A stretch of 64,000 nucleotides of DNA. It comes from Anseranas semipalmata (lineage: Eukaryota > Chordata > Aves > Anseriformes > Anseranatidae). The stretch spans positions 441,486 to 505,485 of the forward strand of contig VXAA01005245.1 of assembly GCA_013399115.1 (NCBI GenBank), read 5' to 3'. The position numbers were made by a program, and so were the translations under genes. The notes under the pieces are model-generated. The model saw only the letters and a list, made by a program, of their open reading frames with translations. It was not told the origin of the DNA and searched no databases. Shown here in pieces: positions 12,571 to 24,719 of this stretch; positions within the stretch are counted from its first letter, which is position 1, and the number at the start of each line of letters is the position of its first letter.

Positions 12571-13154
12571 TGTTGTGAGTTAAACCCAGCAGGCAACCAA
12601 GCCCCACACAGCCACTCACTCATTCCCCCTCAGTGGGATGGGAGAGAGAACTGAAAGAGCAAAAGTGAGGAAACTTGTGGGTTGAGATAAAGGCAATTTA
12701 ATGGGTAAAGCAAAAGCTGTGCACACCAGCAAAGCAAAACAGGTAATTCATTCACTGCTTTTCATCATGGGGCAGATGTTCAGCTATTTCCAGGAAAGCA
12801 GGGCTTTCACACATAATGGTTACTTGGGAAGGTAAACACCATATCTCCAAACATCCTTCTTTCCTCCTTTCCCCATGTTTTTTCCGTTGCTGAACACAGC
12901 ATCGTATGGCATAGGACATCCCTTTGGTCAGTTTGGGTCAGCTATCCCAGCTGTGTCCCCTCCCAGCTTCTTGTGTACCCCCAGCCTACACTCTGGGAGA
13001 CACCATGGGAGAGAGAGAAGGCCTTGATGCTGTGCAAGCACTGCTTGGCTAAAACATTGGTGTTATCAACACCGTTTTGGTCACACATCCAAAATGTAGC
13101 ACCATAAGACCTGCTATGAAGAAAATTTACTGTGTCCCAGCCAAAAACAGTACA
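12571..13154 (-). mobile_element. Solo ERVL-type LTR, about 584 bp
   Basis: Read on the minus strand the element starts TGTACTGTTTTTGGCTGGGA and ends ..GGGTTTAACTCACAACA, giving the canonical TG..CA termini. Internal landmarks of this common bird LTR family are present in order: the CATAGCAGG..TATGGTGCTA block, GTGTTGATAACACC, and, near the 3' end, the CCATTAAATTGCCTTTATCT block followed by the segment about the GGCTGTGTGGGGCTTGGTTG run. No gag-pol-env sequence flanks it, and near-matching 5-bp repeats border it. This is the pattern left when a provirus recombines between its two LTRs. It contains no coding sequence. Confidence 0.9.
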
Positions 13155-13159
13155 ACTTT
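13155..13159. repeat. Right 5-bp target-site duplication of solo LTR
   Basis: ACTTT, paired with ACTCT at 12566-12570 with one C/T difference. Confidence 0.6.
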
Positions 13160-14299
13160 CTATGAAAAGAAAATGAGACTCTGCATCACTATAGTGACAA
13201 CTTTAACAAGTGACTCTAAACTGTAGGGCAGAGGTAGGGGCGGGGTCCATGTGTAGTGCAGCTGCCATTTCATCTCTGATGAATGAACATTGCTGTTAAC
13301 TGGTCAGCCAACTTGATATGAAGTTTAGGTTCCCAAATGTAAAACCACTAAAGCAAAGCCGAAAAGACAAGTATATATCCCTCTCCCTGTGGCACCTACA
13401 ATATAATGGGAATCATAGCTAATGATCTGAATCCAAAACCCAGCCTTGTTTTATGGAATGCTCACTCTTTGTTAAGCAAAGCTGTTTGGGCAAAAGAGCA
13501 TGCTATTGATTTTAAAATTGATTTTTTTTTCCTTTTTTGTTTGTTTGTTTGTTTTTTGTTTTTTGGTACTTATAAAGGATGGCTCACATATCACAAGGTT
13601 TTGTGGGTTTTGTTTCATTTTGTTTTTTGTTTTGCTGCAGTCCAGCTAATGTTTTCTATGATAGACTTAAGATATAACATATTTGATCTTCTTCCCCCAA
13701 ATCAGATATGTTCATATCTATGGTTTTGGATTAAGGCTATCTATAGCTATTATTTACTAACTTATTTACTATTATTAAGAGAAAATTCAAATAAATGAAG
13801 GAGAAAACTTGTGAACTACAGTAGCACAAAGTATTTAATACAATGTCTAGTTCATTTGACAATTATATTTCAAGCCTCTCATTGTAATTATTATAATTAT
13901 CATTAATCATCAACTTCCAGATCAAATTGAAACACAGAACAACGAAAAGGTCAAAGCTATGGAGAATGCTACTCTCTTTCAGAGACAATATATGGTATTA
14001 ACATTTTACTGCCTTACTTATACGACAAAGACTGTAATGAAAACAGAAAATGGCAAAAGATTAATATGGTCTTGTGATGAAGATCATTATGGAAAACATA
14101 CCAGACAAATTAACCCTTTCTTGTTGCAGTCATAATTGTAACAATATCGTATGTCATGGGTGCAGAAACTCAGCTTTACTCAGAGCACTGTAAGAGGTAA
14201 GAATCCAGTTGGCTTTAAAGAATACTTTGAAGAAGCATTTTAAAAAGAGTTCACAGTTTAAAACATTTAAGTTAAATTTGTCCAAACTGTCCAACATTC
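13160..14299. other. AT-rich unique sequence with T/GTTT repeats
   Basis: No gene recognised. The open frame at 13406-13798 (plus, 130 codons) runs through the GTTT repeat, which explains its Phe-rich translation, and is not credible as a protein. Confidence 0.6.
13521..13565 (+). repeat. T-rich tract with (GTTT)n
   Basis: A T9 run, CC, then GTTTGTTTGTTTGTTTG and T runs. A related GTTTT-rich patch follows at about 13603-13633. Confidence 0.9.
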
Positions 14300-14588
14300 A
14301 TGCTGTCACCAGAAAGAAGAGATCAGCGCCTGCCCCTCCACTCCCCTCATGAAGAAGCTGCAGGCCGCCAATGAGGCCTCCCCTCAGTCTCCTCTTCTCT
14401 GGGCTGAACAAACCAAGTGACCTCAGCCACTCCTCGTATATCTTCCCCTCTAGACCCTCCACCATCTTTGTAGCTCTCCTTTGGACACTCTCTAATAGTT
14501 TTATGTGATTCTTATACTGTGGTGCCCAAAACTGCACACAGTACTTGAGGTGAGGCCGCACCAGCGCAGAGTAGAGCAGGACAATCAC
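14298..14588 (-). pseudogene. CR1 ORF2 C-terminal region remnant, 96 codons
   Basis: The open frame carries the CR1 ORF2 landmarks LYSALVRPHLKYCVQFWAPQ, then QRRATKM and LGLFSPEKRRLRGGLIG, which are shared with the other CR1 copies here. It ends abruptly in unrelated residues at the left breakpoint, so the conserved HWNRLP-type terminal segment is missing. It encodes neither a reverse-transcriptase catalytic motif nor an endonuclease, and is an inert fragment. Confidence 0.85.
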
Positions 14589-14860
14589 TTCCCTCGACCG
14601 GCTAGCAATGCCATGCTTGATGCACCCCAGGGTATGGTTGGCCCTTTTGGCTGCTAGTACGCACTGTTAACTCATATTCAACTTGCTGTTGACCAGAATC
14701 CCCGCATCCCTTTCTGCAGGGCTGCTCTTCAGACTTTCATTTTGCCGTCTGTATGTATATCCAGGGTTGCCCCTTCCCAGGTGCAGAATCTGTCACTTGC
14801 TCTTGTTAAACTTCATATTGTTGGTGATTGCTCGGTTCTCTAACTTGTTAAGATCTCATA
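14300..14860 (-). mobile_element. CR1 LINE fragment lacking its 3' end
   Basis: The minus strand reads through the CR1 ORF2 C-terminal region but stops before the last part of the protein, the 3'UTR and the octamers. Plus-strand landmarks are CCAATGAGGCCTCCCCTCAG, CTCTCCTTTGGACACTCTCT, the ACTGCACACAGTACTTGAGG block and ATGCACCCCAGGGTATGGTT. CR1 copies normally lose the 5' end, so loss of the 3' end implies a later deletion or rearrangement with a breakpoint near 14300. The right edge lies near 14860. Confidence 0.92.
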
Positions 14861-16532
14861 GTACATATTATTATAAAAATAATTATTAATAATAATAATA
14901 AATCTAAGCTCCAAAAATATCCACTAATCTTAGAAAGTAAGGAGGAGAAAGTAATTGAGGAGACTGACTTTGTGTCTTTCTCTTCCAAGGAAAATAAAGA
15001 ATTAAGAGCTAGATCCTGAAAGCTGGAAGTTCTGCTAGAAATTGGAACTTCTCTATAGGAACAATCCAATACCAGTTTGGAACAGACAGGGAAATATTGA
15101 AACACCAGTTTCAATACATATTGCCTGTCCACACCTATGCTGATACTTAGCTGTCTGCAAAACTGGCAGGTCTCATTGTATCCTGGGTAAAAACATAGAG
15201 GGTTGTATGACAGGAGGTATTCTGTATTTTTGTTTGTACTTTTAAATTTGGACATGCTGTCATATATGCCTAAACACTTTCTCTTTTTATTTACTGCTCT
15301 CATACTGAAGTTTGTAAAGGTCTAAAATGGATCAAAATGCCTGTAGAAAGGTCAATGTCATCTAACCACTTCTTTTTGTTAGTCCAGGGCTAGCAGTTAA
15401 TTGTCCTGGTTTAAATGTCTTAACATTTAAACCAGATCAGACTTACCTGATACATGGAAAGGAGGTCAAATATCTTGTCACTGGAACTCCATAGCTAGTA
15501 GTGTTTTTTATTCATTAATTGTCCATCCCAACTGAGTTTTGGAGTCAAAAAATTGAAAGTTAACAAACAAATACATATTTTATCTTACTGAATGTGTGAA
15601 ACATTATGGTGTTGTTATACATATAAAACATATCTTCAGAAACAGCTCCACTCGTTCTGTTCCACTTCATACAGCAGTGTGAATACTGACATCCTGAGAA
15701 GTGCATCTCACAATATGTTCCATAAACTGGCAGTGACATTTTTAAATTCCTGCTTACACAACTACACTGCAGAACTGAATTGATAATAGTAATATTTAGC
15801 TCAGATACACCCATTTCATGTTTATTTTTTTAGACAGCAAAGTTTTGGATAAATTTAAGGTTTAATGCAGAGCAAGTGACATCCTTTGCATGTAAATTTT
15901 TGTACTTAAGGCAAGAAAGTGCCATATCAGTATAAAAAGTATAATCGGTTTGGAAGTTCAGCAATTCTGAATGTTTAAATTTCCCATAACCAATCCCAGG
16001 TACATTCTGTTATGGTATTAATTTCTGCGAACCCAGATAGATCAGTAGAATCTTTGAAACCAGAAAACTCTACATGTGGACACTTTATTAGTGAGATCTG
16101 TGCCCTGACCTGATAGATTTACAGCTGTCATCTGGAAGTCCTGTCCATATGTAAAAGAGCAATGGAAAGGAAAAATCTTGCATGTGAGGTACAAGCCACA
16201 ACAGCTGCAAGAGATGCCATGAATGTAACACAGCAGCTGTATTCTGGCTTTACAGGTACTCTATGGCCCGTAGAAATATTTTCAATTAAACCTTTACCTC
16301 TGTTGAACAACTTGTTTACTTTGGCTACAAAAGAGGGAAAGGATTTGGCCCCACAAGCACAAGCAACTTCAGTTATACTGCCACAACCAATTTTAACCCA
16401 GCTCAGAAACCCACATAATAGTACTATTCATTTAGATTAAACTGTTTTGATATGCAAAACCCCAAAACAGTCCAAAAAACTTTCATTTCCCATACTTGTG
16501 ATTCACAGGAAGCACTTCACAACTCACAAAGT
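14861..16532. other. AT-rich unique sequence
   Basis: No gene or transposon recognised. The 151-codon open frame at 14848-15303 (minus) begins in CR1 and AATAAT repeat sequence and continues into unique DNA. Its translation has an Ile/Leu-rich end produced by the repeat and no recognisable domain. Contains the perfect short hairpin at 15406-15435. Confidence 0.55.
15406..15435. repeat. Perfect 13-bp inverted repeat, 4-nt loop
   Basis: CTGGTTTAAATGT at 15406-15418, loop CTTA, then the exact reverse complement ACATTTAAACCAG at 15423-15435. No T-run follows it and no gene adjoins it, so I do not call it a terminator. Confidence 0.95.
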
Positions 16533-17033
16533 TGTAAAGTATGCGTTTATTTCGGCGCTGGGAGCGTAAGGGATATCTCCGCAAAGTTACGCTCACCTGT
16601 TGTTAGCCCACGCCTCCTTTTTATTCTCTAAAGTATTACATATGCATTAAGTTTCACAACCTGTCTACATATTCATTTTCTAACCCCGCCTAGCCCTGCT
16701 TCATATGTTAATTATCTTCTTCCTTCTTCTGCGCTTGCGTAGAGCCCCTCTAGTGGTCGTCCAGGTGGTCGTCCTGATGAAGTAAGGCGTCTTCCTCAGA
16801 GTTGAACTTTTCACCTTCTCAGTTGGCGCATGCTCTTTAGGCTCCTGGATCTCGTCCAGACCATAGATATGGCCTCGGCTGGTCCTCTCCTTGTTTCACC
16901 TGTTACTTATTTCCTAAGGAGGATGCTAATGCCACGCTTCAGTACCATTAGACAAATCATGTAGAAATTTCTCATTACCCCTTACTCATTGTTTATTGTT
17001 TTTGCCTTAACTCACTTGTAACGAAGTCCAACA
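16533..17033 (-). mobile_element. Solo LTR of a second ERV family (boundaries approximate)
   Basis: On the minus strand the element begins TGTTGGACTTCGTTACAAGT. It carries a run of CpG-containing sequence, a TATA-like AATAAAAAGG at about 16619-16628, and a polyadenylation-like AATAAACGC near its 3' end (about 16544-16552). That order (U3, TATA box, polyadenylation signal, short U5) is LTR-like. Its CpG density stands out from neighbouring DNA. The 3' boundary is uncertain: TGTAAAG at 16533 is one option, and TGTGATTCAC at 16497 would give a slightly longer element. I found no target duplication and no adjacent coding region. Confidence 0.7.
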
Positions 17034-20000
17034 GGGTGCATTACAGAAGGAAGTATTCTTCACATTGCTGCTATCAGTGATCTGCTTTGTTGTTGTTGTT
17101 GTTTTCTGCTCCCAGTTATAGATCATATTTTCTGATTACTTTTACTGGAATGTTTTATTCGGTCTTCCTGTAGTCCTTTTAACAGGATTTGATTGTTCAA
17201 ATATGGAAATGCTGTCCTCGTGTTGTCATGCGGTGTGCAAGGAATGCCCTTAACTTTGCAGCCTCCTAAGTAATGGGAGATAAATAAAATGGAGCTTAAA
17301 CCAGTTACTTCTGCTCTTAGTACCAGCAGTCAATTAGCTGTAGTATCTTCCTGCTGACAGTTTGGTAAATGACTTTCTCTGAGACACTGTATCAACTGTT
17401 AGGAATAGCTATCCCCAATTTTAGGCTTACTAACACCTTAGTTATTGCAAAGGATTAATTTGACTCCTTTTTGGACAGTTTTAACGGAAAGCAAGGATTT
17501 TTGAACCAAATTCTTTGGAGGTTTCTTGCTTTTCCTGTACCACCCCTTTTCATTTTTTTTCCCTCTATGGTAATAAAAAACACTGTGCTGTTTTTCCTTT
17601 TCGTAAAACCTGAATACTAAATGCATTCATTTGCATGAGGAGAACTGTTTCAACAGCAATAAGTCTTAGTGTCCTTGGAGAGAACGGCCTTATTCAGCAT
17701 TCAGCAGAGGAACTTGAACTGCCTGAATCTGTCTCATTATATAGGCCATATGCAGTAAGCCATGGTGCCTAACAGCTGCTGGTGTTAGGATTAAGGGGAA
17801 AATATTTAATTTGATGCAGAATCATGTGTGTCATGATTTCTGCAGTAGCTTCTACCTGCTCCCTAGGGTGCATGGTAGATATATGGCATAGCACTGAAAT
17901 CATTTAATTGTGTCAACAAAATATGGTGATGTTTTTTTAAAGTAAAAATTAGTTTTGCAATAAAATTGATTAGTTGATCGTTACTTGACTGTCACTGTGT
18001 CTGGTAGATACAAAGACAAAATGGTTTTGTTTAATCTCAGGGGAGTGTGGAAAATTCTGGTGAAACCAGAGCAAATATACAGGATGTAAACTTGAATTAG
18101 TATTTCTGTTTAGTAAATCAATAAAACAACAGGGAGGTGTGAAGAATAAACCGGATCATCTGTAAAAATGGCTTTGTGCTCCTATTCTTACCACCTCATA
18201 AGCAAATGCCTTTAGCATGCTAGTGCCCAGAAGCATCCAAGACAAAGGACAGAAACAGAGTTTTCAGTGCAGATATACTGCCAGTGACAAAAACAATGGA
18301 AGATGAGAACTGAGCAAGGTGCTTTCCAGAATTTCTAAACTAGATAATTCTAAATATTCCTGTGCAACACCTCAAGTATATGAAGATAAATCTTTACTAT
18401 CTGCAGTAATGATGAGTACATTCTATGCAGAATGTTAATAAAAGGACATAAAGAAGATGGTTTATGTTAGATTTGAAAAAGGTTGCAAATAATATAAGGT
18501 AAGAAAATATAATTAAGTCAAGAATGCAAGATGTCCAAGCAGTTTGCCTCCCTCTATGAGGAATTAGAACAGAAATCACAGACATGCATTGTGATAAAAT
18601 TTGAATCTGATCCTAATCCTGAATGAATGGCTTTATAATAATTTCAAATCCATAAGATCTATGAGTTGAAATTAATTAGATAAAATAGATTTCTGAAAGA
18701 ATAATTAATCTACTGAAACAACTCAAATTACTATTGCATTTTACTAGTTTGGTTGTAAAGTGTGGGCTAGTTTCCTTCAAGCAATACAGCAACAACAAAA
18801 TAAACCGTGTAACAGGAGTGAAAAAATGCTTATATGAATAAGGGGAACAGCAAGTGCTATGCTGATAAGAAAGAAAATGTTACTCAGGAGCATAAATTGC
18901 TTCTATTGCTTCCTTGAAGAGGCAAGTGTCGACATGAGCCTAGATTCCTTCCTGCTATGGATTAGGTAACATACACTTTACACATAATCACTTCTTTGAT
19001 CTCGAGGATGTGAACTGTTTTTCATGACAATGCCCTGATAAAAAGTCATAGACGATGGCATTGCATGTGATAACGAAGAGTGAACATGTGTGACAATGAA
19101 GCTGTTAGGGAGGAAAGGTACACTCAAGAAATGAATGACACATGAGATAGGCTATATGCTGGCAAATCATCAGCTGCTCCATTCCTGCTTCTAATCTAGC
19201 AAGGCCGACAAGAACCAAAATTAATTGCCAAATTAAGCTGTTCAGTAGTCTGTATGTACTGAATTACTGCTTTAATTCCAATTCCTGGTGGACACATTAC
19301 CCATATCATAGCTCTTAAGCTTGCTAGCATATTACCACATTTCTGCCAAAACGGTGAACAGTCTCCCCAAGCCATATTTAAAGTATGTAACTGACACATT
19401 TTAAGGAAAATTGCAAAGATAACATACAAAAACACTTTGGCCCGGTGCATATGAAAATGGCATAGAGAGACCTTGTTTCTTTCTGTGGTGCTCAAGAATA
19501 CATTGGATGTGAATTTTTCCACTTCTACTTCCCCCTTCCCCCTATGAAACCTAAGCAGACACTTACAGTCTGTGCAACATACCCAGAGATCTCTGGGTAG
19601 AAAACATAGTCTATGAGCCCAGTGCAGTATTATTATACCCTAAACATGTGGTCACCAGACATAGAGAAAAACTTTTCTTCAGCTGTTCCTTTTCTAGTGT
19701 CTTGTTTAGGATCCAATTTTGCTTAAAGTTGTTTCAAAAATGCAGTTGCTACAGTAACTAGAATAAAATAGGGGAGGGAATAAAGTAAATATAAATGTTA
19801 AATGGGAGAGGGAAAGGCAGAAAGCCTCTTCCAGCTGAAGCACGGATTATAAATTAGTGCTGCTATGCTGCAGAACAAAATAATTTGGTGGAAGATCATT
19901 TTTGCCAGAAATAAAAGCCTAGCCAAGCAATATTTTGATACATGCCATTACCCTCAGGGTGGAGCCTGGCAAAGGAATCAAGTTGTTTTGCATGTTACCT

Positions 20001-20684
20001 TTGAAATTGTGTGTTTTTAAAGCTTAGCTTGTGCTTTGTTGAGATGCAGTTCCAAGCACACATGAAGGCATACTGTTAAAACAGCCCTAAATGGTGATTT
20101 TACTTACTGTTTGATCACCTCCCCTGTAACCACTGATTTCTTTCTAACTATTATAACTGTAGTTCCTTGCATTCAAAGTGGTTCCCCAAGGACAACAGTG
20201 AGAGCCAATAAATTTAAAGGCAATAGTTTGAAATGAAATATAAGTTTGGCCTTTTATATGTAGCAGTCAGCTACACAAAATTTATGCTTTAAGCTGTCAA
20301 TTAAATAAGCAGCAAGAACTTTTTCTTAGTGACTAAATAACATCCTAATACTGTCCAATGTTTGGTGACACAGCTCTAATAGGCCACAGTAGTGCAATAA
20401 GAATGACTAACAACAGTTTTGTGGGTTATTTGATTACCATGTAAGCAATGTAAACTATGCCCCGTATGTGAATGAAACAACCACATGGCAATTTGTAAAA
20501 CTCAAGCAAGAAATGAATTTTAGCATTGTTTATTAACACTTCAAAGGAGAAAGTAGGATTAGCATAGTCTTCATATATTACTTACTGTGTGTGTTCGCTT
20601 TCACTTCTCTCTGCTCTCCTCCATTTCCTTTGTTCCTACCATGCATCAAATTTCTTGCGTTGGTTATTACACAGGTGATCACAG

Positions 20685-20715
20685 GTTTTTTGTTTATTTG
20701 TTTGTTTGCTTGTTG
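20685..20715 (+). repeat. (GTTT)n simple repeat
   Basis: T run followed by imperfect GTTT units (GTTTATTTGTTTGTTTGC). Confidence 0.85.
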
Positions 20716-22349
20716 AACATGTATTTTACAGCTGCAGCCACACATTCATTCAACCTTGTAGCCTCGTGATTGACATTATCCTAACATGGACAAATTAGCA
20801 GTTCTTGCCCAAAAGAGATTCAGCCTGATAAAATTAAGATTTCAGAAAAGGGTTTCATTTTTAATTTGAAATAAGTGACCTGTTATTCAAAGACAGTTGA
20901 ATTGGTGTTGTCCATAAAAATCAGGCGTTATTAGAATGTCTAATGCCTCCAAAGTGAACAAATTATTTTTGAACGTCAGATCCCAGTGTCACTGTACACT
21001 GAGATGAGAAGCTGCAAGATAAGCATATATGAGAGTTAGCGGTACAAAAGATGTTAGAAAATTAAGATATTGATGTTTGTTAAAATGAATGAAAGCCTAC
21101 AATATTTGATTACTTGAAATATTATTGTAATATGTAGATCATAAGATATATTGTATGTGTCCTACCTTAATTATTATTACACATTCTGATTTTCATCAGT
21201 GTTCTAACAGGCTGAAGTAAGAAATTGTTGGAGCACCTAAATCTATATAAGTTCTAACAAGGAAACAGAACATGGTGCAAATAGATAACACTCATGAATA
21301 AGATAAAAAATGCCAGAGAGATTGCACCAATGTAGTAGAACCAGTAGGATTTCTGAGCCCATATACATCAGGCAATATAGGGATTGTGTATGCAGTAATG
21401 TTGATAATACACATGTTAGTTTCTGTAAAAAAAAAAAGAGGAGTAAAAACTGTTTTAATGATTACAGCATGAACTGTTGTACTAGTAGAGCTTTCTTTCT
21501 TATTACTTGGAAATATTGATACCATTTTAAAGTTCTGTTACTCCAATTTAAGAGTTTTCCAGTAAATTATTCAGATTTTCATCTTACCATTTAATTGTTA
21601 AAGACCAGGTTCAACAAATGGCACAGACATACAGTAATTTTTTAAAAGGGGGCATCTAATACTACCCTTTAAGCATTTCAGTACTGAATCAGTGCTGTCC
21701 CTTAGAAAGTAAAAACTGTACTGTCCCTGACAACATCACCCTCACTAAATAATATTTTTCCCCCATATCAGTCCATAAAATGTTTCTTAGAACAGCTAGT
21801 ACCTGGTTTTCAAGTAGGCAAATTGCTTTCTATCTGTAAAAATGTGGAAGTTCATATTAATAAATAGAGCATTCGTCAGACTAAAATATAGTTAATTACA
21901 AAAAAGTGGTAATAAAAGAGACTTCTGTCCTCCAAAAAATTCATATTGCAAGAAAAGTCAGTTGAGCTTCCACATAAAACTGTATGAAAATGATGCAAGT
22001 TAGAAGTAATGGACATCATATCTTGTCTAAAAATTTATTTGCTTATCAGCCTGTAAGATTTTCTAAATGTCTGAGTTCTTTGGAGTCTCTGCCCCTCTAC
22101 TGAATGATAACATCAAATTACTTTAGGCACTGCACCAACAGGATGTTGGTATCTCGGTGTTCTGAAAAGTATGAGCTTTTTTGCAAATCATTTATTTTCA
22201 ATTATTTTATGAGCTTTAGAGAAAAATAAAATAAAACAAAAGTATAGCATTTGATTTTTTTTTTTTTAATACATCTCTATTCCAAATTCCCAGGCAGTGT
22301 CAGGATGTGTTGGAAAATGACAAGAAAAATCTGTAGACATATTTCAATG

Positions 22350-22373
22350 TTTTTTTGTTTTTGTTTTTGTTTT
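22350..22373 (+). repeat. (GTTTTT)n simple repeat
   Basis: T7, then GTTTTT units and GTTTT. Confidence 0.85.
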
Positions 22374-22748
22374 GACATAGGTACAAATCATATTTTGACT
22401 GAGAAGCAATGAGTCCTGCCTTGATTAGCATTTACAGAACTACTTGTTTCTGGAGGTGGTAGCTTTTCCTATTCAGGAAATCTTGACCTGGCCAATCAAA
22501 GAAGGATTGTATGCCACAGCACTGCAAAATGGCTGGTAAAGCACTTTAGCACAGCCCCTGTGCATGTTTCAGTGTGAGCCACAGTATAACTCTCAGAATT
22601 TCAAAGGCTTGTGCTGTCATCCTTTGAGTGAAATAAGATGCTTTTCCACTCTACCATGATGTAATCGGTATCTGCTTTTTTCATGCACTCTCCAGGCTGA
22701 AAGCAATATTAGATATTATTTATTATTAAAAAGAAATAACTTTAAAGC

Positions 22749-22775
22749 NNNGGGGGGGAGGCGGCGGCGACATAA
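22749..22775. other. Three-base ambiguity beside a G-rich patch
   Basis: NNN at 22749-22751 is followed by G7, A and GGCGGCGGCGA. This is the most GC-rich run in an otherwise AT-rich area, so the assembly may be wrong or shortened here. Confidence 0.8.
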
Positions 22776-23449
22776 AATAGGTCTAAGGTGGTTCTTTTGT
22801 AACGTTTCTCCGCATCAGTGATTATAATAAAATTTTCCTTTTGACTTTCTAGCTTCAAAAGTTACAAATTCTTGACTGATTCAAGGCCTCAGCTAATGCT
22901 AAGAAAGAAGAAGCTGTTGAGTAATTTGCAACAACAAAAATATATTCCTAATGAACCTTGAAATGAGCCTTCTTACTGAAGCTGTTCCTATACCTGAAAA
23001 GTAGCTCCAGTGGTTCACACACCACTGCCTATTGTATATGGAACATAAACCAATAAAATCCCTGACTATATATCATAGAAGAAGCCTACAGTAAATGGAT
23101 TTTCAAAATGAGATTGTAAAGTTAATCTTAATCATATCTTAATGAAGTTATTATTGTGTTGTGGTCTTTTAACATATAACGTGTGCGTGTTGCATGCATG
23201 TCGTTCTTCACCACGGGCAAAGCCATAAGGTTCTTACATTTTAGCCTGATTTTATCCTTTAGTCTCTTAATCTCTTTAGTATTATGTTGTTATAAATTCA
23301 TATATTTCATAAATTCATATAATTTCAAATAGCTAACAGTTTTGAGCTTAGTAACTAGGTTCCAGAACAGCTTTCTAGTAGGATTAGTGGGGCAAAATAG
23401 TAGTTAAAATGGAACTAGGTAAATTAAAGAAAGGGATTAGATAATGTGG

Positions 23450-23515
23450 TTTCCTATGATAGCAGGGGCCTGGACTTGATAATCCAGCAGTTTGTTTCTA
23501 GTCCTGTCTGCTGAA
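23450..23515 (+). mobile_element. Possible very old CR1 3' tail
   Basis: AGCAGGGGCCTGGACTTGAT followed by TTCTAGTCCTG loosely resembles the plus-strand CR1 3'UTR (a GGGTTGGACTAGATGA-like block, then a CCTTCCAACC-like block). No octamers remain. Confidence 0.35.
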
Positions 23516-24719
23516 GAAAAAGAAAGATACTGATCACTCAGATCAGTGAAGCAACCTTATCTTATCAAAAAACTAAGAGCTAGATTCTATCTCAAAGTCA
23601 TAGCAGGTGTGCTACAGTAAGACTGGTAGAGAAGAGGTACTTAAACCATAGTGTAGACATTCTCCCATCTTTAAACTGTACAGAATTCCCCATACGCCTG
23701 AATGCTTTGCTGATCCATCCCTTCCCTACCTAAAATGAATCAAGAAACAGCTCCACAAGTCAAACTGATTTTTCTTAGTAAAATCTTAATTTGGATCTGA
23801 ACACTAGCCCCAAGTTCATAAAGAAACTTATGTTTATCTATCATTGAGTCAAAAGACTTAAGTATAAGATTGATCTTACTGATTGATGATTTCATGCTTC
23901 TTTCCCATTGAGCTGCTTAAATGCTGCAAAGGACAGAACATCTGTTGCCACAGTGGGGTGGGAAAACAGAGGTGCCACATAAAACAGTGGCTCAGTTGTT
24001 CTGTGCAACCCATTTCTGGTTCCTTCACGCAACGGAGCTGTTGGAGACTGGATTTGGTGCATCTTCCGTGATAAAGACTAGAGGCCAAAAATAATGTTTG
24101 GTTAATAAAATTACGCTACCTAGGAAAAACGTACAATGCTTTGCTGTGGGTCACATATTACTGACAAAAGCACCAGCAACCTTTATGGCTACCATCTGAA
24201 GAAAAGTCAGAGATTTTCTTCAAAAATCAGCTGTTAAATCTTATTTTAATAGGCCATCTGAATCCTTGACACTTTTTTGCTAAACACATGCCAAAGATCA
24301 ATCTGTCAAGCTACAAAGTGTGCTGAGAAAACAAATACAGAGAGTGAGCAGCATAACACCAAAACAAAGGGATATGGTATCTACAATGAACATTTCTCTA
24401 TAACTGTCATTAACACTAGAAACAGATTTGTTTTCAGCTTTTCCTTTGGAGCAGTCCCAGACAATCCTTTTATAAATATCTGGGCTACATGGTAATTATA
24501 GAACTGAGAACCTGGACTTCAAAAATCACAGAGTTAGTTGCTTTCCAAGCTAGCAGTTTGAAAGATTTTTGTAAGCTTTGAGGACTACTTTTTGCATGCT
24601 TACCCAATGTAGGTATTATGCCATAATCCCTTTGGAAATGCTGCTTTTGCCTTGTCCTAGGTCCTTTTTCTTTATCAGATACTTAATGTGCTTCAAGCAG
24701 GCCTTCTAGAGATTGTTTA

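Larger units (their letters stand above)
17034..24719. other. Long AT-rich unique stretch
   Basis: No credible exon and only one possible transposon, the very degraded tract at 23450-23515. Simple sequence includes (GTT)n near 17090-17103, GTTT repeats at 20685-20715, a T run near 22255-22269 and GTTTTT repeats at 22350-22373. A three-N ambiguity sits beside a GGCGGCGGC patch at 22749-22775. Short open frames across the stretch have no recognisable features. Confidence 0.55.

Noticed and set aside
13406..13798. 130-codon plus-strand open frame
   Set aside because: It runs through the GTTT/T-rich repeat, giving a Phe-rich translation.
14848..15303. 151-codon minus-strand open frame, the longest in the window
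   Set aside because: It starts inside CR1 and AATAAT repeat sequence, has a repeat-derived Ile/Leu-rich segment and shows no recognisable domain. Chance opening is the simpler reading.
15406..15435. Rho-independent terminator
   Set aside because: No T-run follows the stem and the window is vertebrate DNA without adjacent genes.
16162..16440. Open frame next to the 16533 LTR considered as retroviral internal sequence
   Set aside because: The translation shows no retroviral landmarks, and no primer-binding site or second LTR is visible.
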